From positions 1,553-19,259 of the forward strand of contig CARDPF010000021.1 in NCBI GenBank assembly GCA_948960675.1: DNA of 17,707 nucleotides, read 5' to 3'. The notes under the pieces are model-generated. The model was not told the DNA's origin and did not search any database. It saw nothing but the letters and a program-made list of their open reading frames with translations. The stretch comes from an uncultured Eisenbergiella sp. GTDB lineage: Bacteria; Bacillota; Clostridia; Lachnospirales; Lachnospiraceae. The stretch's first letter is position 1. Every line of letters starts with the position of its first letter. Below are positions 1 through 7,318 of this stretch, in pieces. The translations under genes were made by a program, and so were the position numbers.

Positions 1-1
1 G

Positions 2-643
2 GAAAGCTTTGCCATCGTGGGCCCCACCGGCGCAGGCAAAACCACTCTGGTAAACCTTTTGAGCCGCTTCTACAACTTAGACAGCGGACAGATTTTGATC
101 GACGGAACCGATATCTGTGACGTGACCATCCGCTCCCTGCGCCGCCAGATGGGGGTCATGATGCAGGACAGCTTTATTTTCTCCGGCACGATCATGGATA
201 ACATCCGTTACGGCAACTTTACCGCCACTGACGAGGAGGTTATCCGCGCCGCCAAGACGGTATGCGCCCACGATTTTATCATGCAGCTGGAAAACGGCTA
301 CTATACCGAGGTCAACGAGCGGGGCAGCCGTCTCTCCGCCGGACAGCGCCAACTGATTTCCTTTGCCCGTGCGCTGCTGGCCGATCCCAAAATATTGATT
401 CTGGACGAAGCGACCTCCAGCATCGACACCGAGACGGAGATTGTGCTGCAAAGAGGGCTGAACGAACTGCTCAAAGGGCGTACCTCCTTCATCATCGCCC
501 ACCGGCTCTCCACCATCCGGAATTCCTCCTGTATCATGTACGTGGACAGGGGCAACATTCTGGAACGCGGCACCCACGACGAACTGATGCAGCAGCAGGG
601 CGAATACTACCGCCTGTACATGTCCCAATACGCCAATATTTGA
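2..643 (+). CDS. ABC exporter, ATP-binding domain (5' truncated by window edge)
   Basis: This is the C-terminal nucleotide-binding domain of an exporter-type ABC transporter. The reading frame is open to the left edge (E-S-F-A-I-V before the Walker A motif), so the start and any fused membrane domain lie outside the window. Visible in order are Walker A GPTGAGKTT, a Q-loop in MMQDSFIFSGTI, the signature LSAGQRQ (LSGGQ with one change), Walker B ILILDEATSSID and the H-loop IIAHRLSTI. The FIFSGTI sequence after the Q-loop and the SSIDTETE D-loop are typical of MsbA/MdlB-like half-transporters that hydrolyse ATP to drive export of lipids, drugs or peptides. The substrate cannot be told. The GTG at position 17 is inside the Walker A region and is not a real start. 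The stop at 641-643 is followed 33 nt later by a long inverted repeat. Confidence 0.95.
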   Translation, partial: ESFAIVGPTGAGKTTLVNLLSRFYNLDSGQILIDGTDICDVTIRSLRRQMGVMMQDSFIFSGTIMDNIRYGNFTATDEEVIRAAKTVCAHDFIMQLENGYYTEVNERGSRLSAGQRQLISFARALLADPKILILDEATSSIDTETEIVLQRGLNELLKGRTSFIIAHRLSTIRNSSCIMYVDRGNILERGTHDELMQQQGEYYRLYMSQYANI

Positions 644-676
644 CGTCAGGTAATACGATCCCTCCTGTGGGCCTGC

Positions 677-778
677 GATATCCTGCCGGAATAGTGGGGG
701 GGAGGGGCATGCAAACCGGCGTTCCCCAAAAGGAACTCCTGCCCACTAAACCCTTCCCCCCTATTCCGGTAGGATATC
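677..778. repeat. Long inverted repeat with nested hairpin after the ABC gene
   Basis: The arms 677-694 (GATATCCTGCCGGAATAG) and 761-778 (CTATTCCGGTAGGATATC) are complementary over 18 bp with one G-T pair. Pairing continues inward through the G-run 696-702 against the C-run 756-760, and 704-706 against 751-753, giving a stem of about 28 bp with small bulges. Inside the loop, GTTCC at 721-725 can pair with GGAAC at 731-735. There is no T-run on either side, so it is not a standard intrinsic terminator. It could shape the 3' end of the ABC transcript, or be a small non-coding palindromic repeat. Confidence 0.7.
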
Positions 779-1453
779 CCAGAACTGTAGGGCCGTGCGT
801 TACCCTATCGGACGGAGATGATCATTCCATTCCATATTCCCGATATAGTTGTCTCCTGATTTGCAAGTCCGTGAGCGCTCCGTTACAGAAATCGGCAAAA
901 ATCCGATCCTTTCCCAGATACCACTTCAATTGGGTATCTTTTTTCCCCATTTATTGCCCCCTTACTTTTTGCGGCCTGTTCCCCTAATTACGAACAGAAA
1001 CCTCTTTTCATCTGATCCGGAAATAGCGGGCGAAAATACCCTACGGAAACAAGGAAAGGCCTGTCCTGCAAACCTTCCGCTGTCCAAACAAGATGCACCA
1101 CGGCGAATCAGACTCCGCCCGATGCTATAAGATTTCCAATCATTCAGATTCCCTTCGGATCGTTATTCCATCCGATTCTGCGCTTAGTATACACCATTTT
1201 CCACAAAAGAACAAGCACTTTATTCTATTAAGCCACGGAAACCAATTTTGCAGGAAGGGGAGGGCTTTTCTTACCGAATATTCCCTAATACGAACATTAT
1301 TCTTGTATAAAAAGAGATTCCAAAGAAGCATATTAACGGAATGGTTCGTTGGCGATATCAGCTGCCTTTATCAATAGTAAAAAATCTATTGAACTAATAG
1401 AAGTATGATTTATTGTGTTTGAACGGATGGCGGGGCTGAAAACCTCATAACAC
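779..1453. other. Gene-free stretch
   Basis: About 0.67 kb in which I see no convincing gene. The short open frames here (for example 849-1130 and 1093-1377) lack a good ribosome binding site, have proline/histidine/serine-rich compositions typical of shadow frames, and show no domain. The base composition becomes more AT-rich towards 1270-1440. No tRNA-like fold or clear promoter was recognised. It might be a decayed gene or regulatory DNA. Confidence 0.5.
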
Positions 1454-1507
1454 CAAAAAAAGGACTGACACGGCAAAAAGTTTACTGCTGTTCAGTCCCC
1501 TTTTTAT
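1454..1507 (-). terminator. Intrinsic terminator of the lipoprotein gene (possibly bidirectional)
   Basis: GGACTGA at 1462-1468 pairs with TCAGTCC at 1492-1498. The stem continues through CGGCA (1471-1475) against TGCTG (1486-1490), leaving a short loop. Read on the minus strand, the stem ends in a run of seven T, placed about 55 nt beyond the stop at 1560. On the plus strand the stem is followed by CCTTTTTAT, so it could also stop transcription coming from the left. Confidence 0.85.
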
Positions 1508-1559
1508 GTTTTTCACAAAACCGATGGCAAATCAGTGGCAAATATTTGCCATGCGTATT

Positions 1560-3842
1560 TTATCCCTGTTCAGACAGGTAAATGGAGACTTCCTTCTGGA
1601 TGGTCCACACTCCCTCTTCCACGGATATACCGCCGGACAGCACTGACGGCCCAAACTTCATCACCGCTTCCTCCAAAACCTTATTGCCCTCCAGACAATG
1701 ATCCGCCTGCTCTACCAATTCCTTGAGCCGCCTTGTGGTCTGTTCCCCCGGCCAGCCGTTTCCAAACTCCACTTCCCCGTCAGGCCCATGAAAGCTTCCC
1801 CCGACCCACTGATCCTGCCATTCACACAGCTTATCAAAAGCGGCCCGGTTCACCGGAAACGCATCGCCCGAAGGAAGTTCCTGTACCTGACTTGAAAAGA
1901 ACAGGCGCAAAAAATTTTCCGCCTCCACACTGCGCTGCGTCTGTGCAAAAACCGCCAGCTTATCCTTTGGCACAAACCCGGTACCGTCCTGCCCTGCCCA
2001 CAGGGCAAATGCATATCCCTCCTCTTCTTCCACAAAATGACCGATGCCCCCGATATCCATAAGCATCATGGAGGCCAGCCCGAACGCTATTTTCCCGGTT
2101 CCCACCGCGATATCGTCCGTCCGGGTTCCCAGCGGCGCCGCCCCGTTATAATTTCCAAACCTCTCCAAAAACTCCGGCGTCAGTCCGGTTTTATCCACAT
2201 CATACATACGCTTTGCCTGTGTCAGGAATTCGGAAAGCGCCTCCTGGTTCACCTCCTTTCCCGAAAGCCATGCCGGACTGCACACACTCAACAACTGGGA
2301 CAATTCCTGCTCCGCCGACTTTGCCCCGGTCACTGTGGTATTCACCAGATTTCCCGCATATTTTTCCACCACATCCGCCAGCGATGCCAAATCGGTTACG
2401 GCACTGACGTCCTCCTCTTTTCCCACAAGCAACGGCAGGGAAAAACCGGCCGGGGCCATAAACGTTCCCTTTTCCGTCTGATAAGTATGCACAATATTGG
2501 CAAAAACCTCCCGGTCCGATGCGAAATCTTCCAGCAATTCACTAAGATCCTTGAGCAGTCCCTTGTCTGCATAAACCTTCCCGTCTATGCCGTCCAAAAG
2601 CAATACATCGGGACCGTTTCCCCCCATCAGGGCCAGATTCAGGTTTTTGAGGGCATCCATCCTGGTGACGGCGCTTTGCTGCGGCATTCCCACCTCATAG
2701 CTGACATAAACATCCGGATACTGCTTCTGGTAGGCGCTAATCGCCTGCCGCAGCCTGCCATTCTCTTCCAGACTGTATACTTTTAAAAGCTTTTCCGGTG
2801 TGGTGGGCTCATCGGGATCATAGGTAAAGCAAACCAGGTTATCTTTTGTGTGGAGCAGTAAAAACTGCCCGCTTTCCAGAAGCGTGACGACACAAATTCC
2901 GACGGACGGATCCCCGAAGGTGGAAAGGCTGCCCTCTATCAGCTGCTCCATGACATTGCCGCCCAATACATGCCGGTACAGCCCTTCCCTGCATGCCAGA
3001 TAGCAGATGCCCTCGCCTGCGCCAAGCAGATATGCGCCCACACAGTCCGAATTGCTCCCCAATGCCCCCTTTAAATGCTCCCTGCAAAACTCATCAAGTA
3101 CCGTATCCCCTTCCTGCTGCGTGCCCGTTTCCAGATTGTAAATTTCCACACCGCCCTCTTCCAGCGCCAGCATAAGCTTACCGGAAAAGGCCAGCATCTC
3201 AGGTGACTGGGCTGCAGTAAACAAAAGCTGTAAAGACTGTCCCTGCGTATCCACCGCATAGACTTTTCCCCGCAGGCTGCTTCCGTACAGGCGGCCGTCC
3301 GTCCCAAAAAAGAGTTTGTCTATCCAATCCCCGTCCTCCAGCGCGGCATCAATCGTGGACGTCGTTCCATCCGCACCGGCGTACAAAACCATTGCCTCAT
3401 CTGTCTCATAATTATGGTCTCCCACTGCAATGCTGCCGTCTCTGGCAATCGCTGCCGTATCCACATACTTTATCTGTCTGTCCGGGAAAAATTGAGCAAG
3501 TGTCTTTTGATCCTTCCAGCTTTTTCCCTGATCCTGCGAAAACCAGATTCCTGCCTTATAATCGAAATAAGCAAGCCTGCCGTCCTCCAACAGCGACATG
3601 GTTCTTCCCAGTACGCCGGCGCCCTCAGGCAATGCAACACTGTCCTCCATATATCTTCCCATGGACGTCACGCTTTCCCCCGGCGCTTCCTGCCCGCCTG
3701 CTTCCGTCTGCTGTGCCGTTGCAGTCTCCTGCGCGTCTTCCAACGTTTTTTTTGTTGTGGCATTGGCGCTGCTGCATCCGGCCGCCGAAAGCGCTAACAC
3801 CAATGCAAGCAAAACTGCGGTTATCCTTTCTTTTCTTCTCAT
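1560..3842 (-). CDS. Lipoprotein: propeller-like N-terminal half fused to an extracellular solute-binding protein half
   Basis: A 760-residue predicted surface lipoprotein. It begins MRRKERITAVLLALVLAL and has a lipobox ending SAAGC, with Cys23 the expected lipidation site, followed by a Ser/Ala/Thr/Gln/Glu-rich linker to about residue 60. Residues 60-340 are beta-rich and propeller-like. SQDQGKSW (102-109) fits the Asp-box pattern S-x-D-x-G-x-x-W of sialidase-type propellers. From about residue 345 (KVYSLEENGRLRQAISAYQ, then YPDVYVSYEVG) to the end it reads like a family 1 ABC solute-binding protein, including GPDVLLLDG and LKDLSELLED. The start at 3842 is preferred over a TTG seven codons upstream, because AAAGGAG lies just before 3842 and would otherwise be inside the coding region. 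It is divergent from the two-component genes at 4193. No ABC permease genes are adjacent, so it may act as a sensor or an orphan binding protein. The ligand is unknown. Confidence 0.85.
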   Translation of the reverse strand: MRRKERITAVLLALVLALSAAGCSSANATTKKTLEDAQETATAQQTEAGGQEAPGESVTSMGRYMEDSVALPEGAGVLGRTMSLLEDGRLAYFDYKAGIWFSQDQGKSWKDQKTLAQFFPDRQIKYVDTAAIARDGSIAVGDHNYETDEAMVLYAGADGTTSTIDAALEDGDWIDKLFFGTDGRLYGSSLRGKVYAVDTQGQSLQLLFTAAQSPEMLAFSGKLMLALEEGGVEIYNLETGTQQEGDTVLDEFCREHLKGALGSNSDCVGAYLLGAGEGICYLACREGLYRHVLGGNVMEQLIEGSLSTFGDPSVGICVVTLLESGQFLLLHTKDNLVCFTYDPDEPTTPEKLLKVYSLEENGRLRQAISAYQKQYPDVYVSYEVGMPQQSAVTRMDALKNLNLALMGGNGPDVLLLDGIDGKVYADKGLLKDLSELLEDFASDREVFANIVHTYQTEKGTFMAPAGFSLPLLVGKEEDVSAVTDLASLADVVEKYAGNLVNTTVTGAKSAEQELSQLLSVCSPAWLSGKEVNQEALSEFLTQAKRMYDVDKTGLTPEFLERFGNYNGAAPLGTRTDDIAVGTGKIAFGLASMMLMDIGGIGHFVEEEEGYAFALWAGQDGTGFVPKDKLAVFAQTQRSVEAENFLRLFFSSQVQELPSGDAFPVNRAAFDKLCEWQDQWVGGSFHGPDGEVEFGNGWPGEQTTRRLKELVEQADHCLEGNKVLEEAVMKFGPSVLSGGISVEEGVWTIQKEVSIYLSEQG

Positions 3843-3933
3843 CCCAAACCTCTCCTTTCCCAACTGCGGACGGCCAGACCCATGTGCCGTCTGCCTTTTT
3901 CCATGCTACCGCACTTGTCTCTAAATTTTCTCT

Positions 3934-3939
3934 AGTATA
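3934..3939 (-). promoter_or_regulatory. Possible -10 box for the lipoprotein gene
   Basis: On the minus strand TATACT is found here, about 92 nt upstream of the start at 3842. No good -35 hexamer lies 16-18 nt further upstream, so the call is weak. If correct, the leader would be about 85 nt. Confidence 0.3.
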
Positions 3940-3980
3940 ACGAAAATTAAGTTTCTGGTACATTGACGCAGAATGATTGT

Positions 3981-4104
3981 TTCAGATGCAAGGCGGAGGA
4001 AAGAGTCGTAGCGGTGGCTACGGCGATTGACGACAACGCCGCAGATGAACAACCAGGCAAGTCAAGGTTGCCAGTTACTTAATATTCGTTGTACTGGAAG
4101 TAAC
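3981..4104. repeat. Imperfect palindromic element between divergent genes
   Basis: The centre is a hairpin, CGTAGC (4007-4012) with GCTACG (4017-4022) around a GGTG loop. It is flanked by partly complementary outer arms (TGCAAGGCGG at 3987-3996 and ACGCCGCAGA at 4036-4045). To the right are overlapping dyads that compete with one another: CAACC/GGTTG (4050-4054, 4066-4070), GGCAA/TTGCC (4056-4060, 4068-4072), CCAGT/ACTGG (4071-4075, 4093-4097) and GTTACTT/AAGTAAC (4074-4080, 4098-4104). It has no open frame and is GC-richer than its flanks, which suggests a dispersed repeat inserted between the lipoprotein gene and the two-component operon. Confidence 0.5.
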
Positions 4105-4148
4105 AGCACATGAAATCATCCGAATTAGATGTAATTTGGAGGTTTCCG

Positions 4149-4157
4149 TGTTATACT
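4149..4157 (+). promoter_or_regulatory. Extended -10 promoter for the two-component operon
   Basis: TG-T-TATACT fits an extended -10 box (TGn followed by a TATAAT-like hexamer) and lies 35 nt upstream of the response regulator start. No strong -35 box is seen, which is tolerated by extended -10 promoters. The leader would be about 30 nt. Confidence 0.5.
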
Positions 4158-4192
4158 GACAGTGGAAACTTTTTGGGAAGGAGGAAGTAGGG

Positions 4193-4867
4193 ATGCGCAT
4201 TTTGCTGGTGGAGGATGACCAAAAGCTGCACATGACCTTAAAATTCCAGCTGGAGCAGGAAAACTTTACGGTGGACTCCGCCTACGACGGGGAGGAGGCC
4301 CTTTATTATATTGAAGAAACTCTCTATGACCTGATTCTTCTGGACCGGATGCTGCCGGTAAAAGACGGGCTTTCCGTGCTTAAAACCATGCGCAGGCAGG
4401 GCATGCAGACCCCCGTAATCCTATTGACCGCGCTGGGGGAGGTACAGGACAAAATCGACGGTCTGGACGAAGGGGCCGACGATTATCTGGTCAAGCCTTT
4501 CGCCTTTGACGAATTATGCGCCCGCATCCGGAGCATCCTGCGCCGCCCCCGCAAGCTGGTGGCTTCCTCCGTCCTCACTTTTTCCGACCTCTCTTTTACA
4601 CCGGACGCCCTGACGCTTACCGGACCGGGCGGTTTTTGCAAATTATCCCGCCGGGAGGGGGCGCTTCTGGAGATTTTTATGCGCAATCCCGGCCAGTCCC
4701 TGTCAAGGCCTGCCCTGCTGCTCCACGTCTGGGGACACGACAGCGAGGTTGAGGACGGGAACCTGGACAACTACGTCTATTTTCTGCGCCGGCGCTTCAA
4801 AGCCGTCGCGTCGCAGGCCTGCCTTACCACCGTGCGCAGCGTGGGATATCGTTTGGACAAAGGATAA
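4193..4867 (+). CDS. OmpR/PhoB-family response regulator
   Basis: A 224-residue two-domain response regulator. The receiver has the acidic pair Asp8-Asp9 in LLVEDDQ, the phosphorylation site Asp51 in LILLDRMLP, Thr79 in VILLTALG and Lys101 in YLVKPF, so all the catalytic positions are present. Residues from about 125 to 222 form an OmpR-type winged helix, with LSRREGALLEIFMRNPGQSLSRPALLLHVWG and the closing VRSVGYRLDKG typical of the DNA-binding domain. AAGGAGG lies just upstream of the ATG. The kinase gene starts 11 nt after the stop, so the two are almost certainly one operon and a cognate pair. By position, a likely target is the divergent lipoprotein gene, but this is inference. Confidence 0.95.
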   Translation: MRILLVEDDQKLHMTLKFQLEQENFTVDSAYDGEEALYYIEETLYDLILLDRMLPVKDGLSVLKTMRRQGMQTPVILLTALGEVQDKIDGLDEGADDYLVKPFAFDELCARIRSILRRPRKLVASSVLTFSDLSFTPDALTLTGPGGFCKLSRREGALLEIFMRNPGQSLSRPALLLHVWGHDSEVEDGNLDNYVYFLRRRFKAVASQACLTTVRSVGYRLDKG

Positions 4868-4878
4868 GGGGGTTTTCC

Positions 4879-6177
4879 ATGTTTCGGAAAGTACATCTTC
4901 GGCTCACCCTGCTGTGTGTAGTGGTCACCATCCTCATTATCGGCAGCATGAGCGCCGCTTATTTGTATATCTCGGAAAAAAACCTGCGGGACACATATTT
5001 TTCTTCTTTTCAGAATGATATGAATACCCTGCTCTCCAATCTGGGAAACCAGTCGGTTATCACCCACCGGTGGCTTTCCTGGATGGAGGGAAACGGAAAA
5101 TACATCATTGATGTGCGGGACAACGGCGTGGATTTTCTGTGGAACAGCTACACGGACACCGCCCATCCCGAACGCCGCCCCGCCATCGACGCCGGATGGG
5201 ATTATTACAACAGCCACTTTTCCATGGCATCCGGATCCTCTTTTTATTCCATCTCCCATCAGGAATTTTCCTTTTCCCAGACCGGATCCGGGCCGGACGA
5301 TTATTACGGCTGTGTCGCTGTTTTTTCCCGTGACAGCGGTACGCTGTCTTTCCTGATTTTAAAACCGCTTTCCCCGCTGACCGTACAGATTGCCGCCCAG
5401 CGCAGGGCCTTTGTCGTACCCGTTCTCGCCGCCTGCGCATTCCTTTGGCTCTTTTTCTGGTATTTTACCAGAAAACTGCTCTCCCCCATTGAAGAAAGCC
5501 GCCAAAGCCAGATACGCTTTGTGGCCGCCGCTTCCCACGAACTGCGCACCCCGCTTTCCGTCATTCTTTCTGCGGCCGATGCCTGTAAAAAGGCGAAGCC
5601 TGCGGAACAGGACAAGTTTTTTGCCATCATTTCGGACGAGGGAAAAAGCATGTCCCGGCTGATCAGCAGTCTGTTGATGCTGGCCGGCGCCGACAGCCAT
5701 TCCTTTTCCCTGCAAAAAGAAAACTGCGAAATGGATACCCTCCTTCTGGATACCTTTGAAGCTTTCGAGCCGCTGGCACAGAAAGGGGGACACGCCCTCT
5801 CTGTCCTGCTTCCCGACCACAGGGTCGCCCCCCTGTACTGCGACGGCGACCGCATCCGGCAGGTGCTCTCCATTTTGCTTCACAACGCCTTTTCCCATAC
5901 GCCTGCAGGCAGCCACATCCGCCTTTCGCTGAAAGATACGCCAAAGGAACTGTCCCTTTCCGTCTCCGACAATGGCCCCGGCATTCCGGACGACAAAAAG
6001 GCACGTATTTTTGAACGGTTTTACCGCGCGGACAATGCCCGCCCTGACAGCCCCGACTCCCATTTCGGGTTGGGACTGTCCATCGCAGGGGAAATTTTAC
6101 ACGCCCATGGCGGCTCCATCCGGGTTTTTGACACTCCGGGCGGCGGCGCCACCTTCACCCTTACCCTGCGCCGGTAA
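4879..6177 (+). CDS. Membrane sensor histidine kinase, no HAMP domain
   Basis: A 432-residue sensor kinase. Transmembrane segments are predicted at about residues 9-30 and 177-196, enclosing an extracytoplasmic sensor region of about 145 residues rich in Ser, Tyr and Asp. The H-box follows soon after (FVAAASHELRTPLS, His220 the phosphoacceptor). Only about 23 residues separate membrane and His220, too few for a HAMP domain. The ATPase part shows an N-box (LHNAFSHTP), G1 (DNGPGIPDD), an F-box-like FERFYRAD and G2 (GLGLSIAGEIL). AAGGGGG precedes the ATG. It should phosphorylate the regulator encoded just upstream. The ligand is unknown. The tail GGGATFTLTLRR is normal for the family, so the gene seems intact. 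Confidence 0.95.
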   Translation: MFRKVHLRLTLLCVVVTILIIGSMSAAYLYISEKNLRDTYFSSFQNDMNTLLSNLGNQSVITHRWLSWMEGNGKYIIDVRDNGVDFLWNSYTDTAHPERRPAIDAGWDYYNSHFSMASGSSFYSISHQEFSFSQTGSGPDDYYGCVAVFSRDSGTLSFLILKPLSPLTVQIAAQRRAFVVPVLAACAFLWLFFWYFTRKLLSPIEESRQSQIRFVAAASHELRTPLSVILSAADACKKAKPAEQDKFFAIISDEGKSMSRLISSLLMLAGADSHSFSLQKENCEMDTLLLDTFEAFEPLAQKGGHALSVLLPDHRVAPLYCDGDRIRQVLSILLHNAFSHTPAGSHIRLSLKDTPKELSLSVSDNGPGIPDDKKARIFERFYRADNARPDSPDSHFGLGLSIAGEILHAHGGSIRVFDTPGGGATFTLTLRR

Positions 6178-6218
6178 CAGTGCAGCCTGCCGGCCCGCAA
6201 AATTGATTCCCGCCAATC

Positions 6219-6247
6219 TTGCCAATAGCGTCTGCGCAGGGTATAAT
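6219..6247 (+). promoter_or_regulatory. SigA-type promoter for the propeller-like membrane protein
   Basis: TTGCCA (6219-6224) and a perfect TATAAT (6242-6247) are separated by 17 nt. The expected start of transcription, near 6254, leaves a leader of about 20 nt with the ribosome binding site AAAGGGG at 6258-6264. This gives the third gene of the cluster its own transcription in addition to any read-through from the kinase gene. Confidence 0.75.
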
Positions 6248-6272
6248 GGGGAAAATGAAAGGGGCAAGGGTG

Positions 6273-7304
6273 ATGAAAAAGAAGAAACGGTCTGCCCGCA
6301 GAAAGCGGCGGATTTTTATACTTTGGAGCGTTGTGGCGGGGGCTGCCTGTCTCGGCCTTTTTTTGGCAGCCTGGTTTTTCATGCAGGACAGACAGCCGGA
6401 TTTTCTGCGCGCATCTACGGTTTTGGACACACCGCTGCCGTGCAATACGCGGTGCAATACGGAACCTACCCTTTCGGTTCCCACCCAGATTACCAAAATC
6501 GGGACGGACTATTTTCTGGTGGACTGTTACCACAACCAAATCCTCACCAGTCCATCCATGGACAGGCCTCTGACCGAATGGCTGGTATTCACCGACCAGA
6601 TCGCGCGCGGCCACACCATCGCCGGGGACGGATGCGTATATCTGGCGGACGACACCGAAAACCACCGGGTCCTGGTCTTTGAAAAGCAGGAGGACGGATG
6701 CTATCTCACACAGGTCTTTGAAAATATCGGCATCCGTCCCCACTACATTGTCTATGACGAAAAAGAACAACGCTTCTATGCCCTCAGCTCCATGACCGGG
6801 GAAATCTATGTGTTCTTGCGTCCCCAGAAAAAGTCCGCAACCGTTGCACTGGAAAAGATTTTATCCGTCCCGGAACTGAACAATGTTTATGTGCGCTCCT
6901 TCACCCTTCTGGACGACTGCTTTTATTTCGTATCCGGCAACCGTTCCATCCTGCGCGCCTCCAAAAAAGACCTGAAAATATTGGAAAGCTGGCCCGTCCC
7001 GGATGTAATCGCAGGGATGGTCCAGCTGACCAAAATACAGGACTATTATTATATCACCGTTTCCACGGATCTGTACGGAAACCAGGACTATGCCACGATT
7101 TTGCGGGTGCGAAACCTTTCCGACCTGGCAAGCCAAAACTGGGAAGATCTCTACGCTTCCTTTATCGGCGGCGGTACCCCCTACTACATTTCCGCTTTCG
7201 ACGGCCATTACTATCTCACGGAACACCGGATTTTGGGACACGGCGTCTGGCAGTTCGATGTGGAAGACAACCAGCCCTGCCGCATCCTGACACGCTTTCC
7301 TTGA
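6273..7304 (+). CDS. Membrane-anchored propeller-like protein of unknown function
   Basis: A 343-residue protein that I do not recognise as a named family. It opens with a very basic segment (MKKKKRSARRKRR) and one hydrophobic helix at about residues 14-36, so most of the chain should be outside the cell, anchored at its N-terminus. The remainder shows repeated blade-like patterns: a hydrophobic beta strand, then D-N/G-H and Y-Y-L/I motifs, for example DYFLVDCYHNQIL, GCVYLADDTENHRVLVFE, RFYALSSMTGEIYVF and HYYLTEHRILG. These resemble NHL or YncE-like beta-propellers. The start at 6273 is chosen because a strong promoter and AAAGGGG lie just upstream. Earlier in-frame starts (6219, 6255) overlap the promoter or sit at the predicted transcription start. 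It converges on the zinc-ribbon gene with only 14 nt between stops and no terminator. It may be an accessory sensor for the adjacent kinase. Confidence 0.75.
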   Translation: MKKKKRSARRKRRIFILWSVVAGAACLGLFLAAWFFMQDRQPDFLRASTVLDTPLPCNTRCNTEPTLSVPTQITKIGTDYFLVDCYHNQILTSPSMDRPLTEWLVFTDQIARGHTIAGDGCVYLADDTENHRVLVFEKQEDGCYLTQVFENIGIRPHYIVYDEKEQRFYALSSMTGEIYVFLRPQKKSATVALEKILSVPELNNVYVRSFTLLDDCFYFVSGNRSILRASKKDLKILESWPVPDVIAGMVQLTKIQDYYYITVSTDLYGNQDYATILRVRNLSDLASQNWEDLYASFIGGGTPYYISAFDGHYYLTEHRILGHGVWQFDVEDNQPCRILTRFP

Positions 7305-7318
7305 CAGGATTTTGTTAT

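Noticed and set aside
849..1377. Two short overlapping open frames after the ABC gene
   Set aside because: No ribosome binding site, no recognisable domain, and composition like random translation.
6174..6212. GTAACAGTGCAG and TTGATTCCCG near the propeller gene promoter as a fourth copy of the upstream element
   Set aside because: The first overlaps the kinase stop codon in the wrong orientation, and the second is 6 nt, not 20 nt, from the -35. The match is too short to separate from chance.
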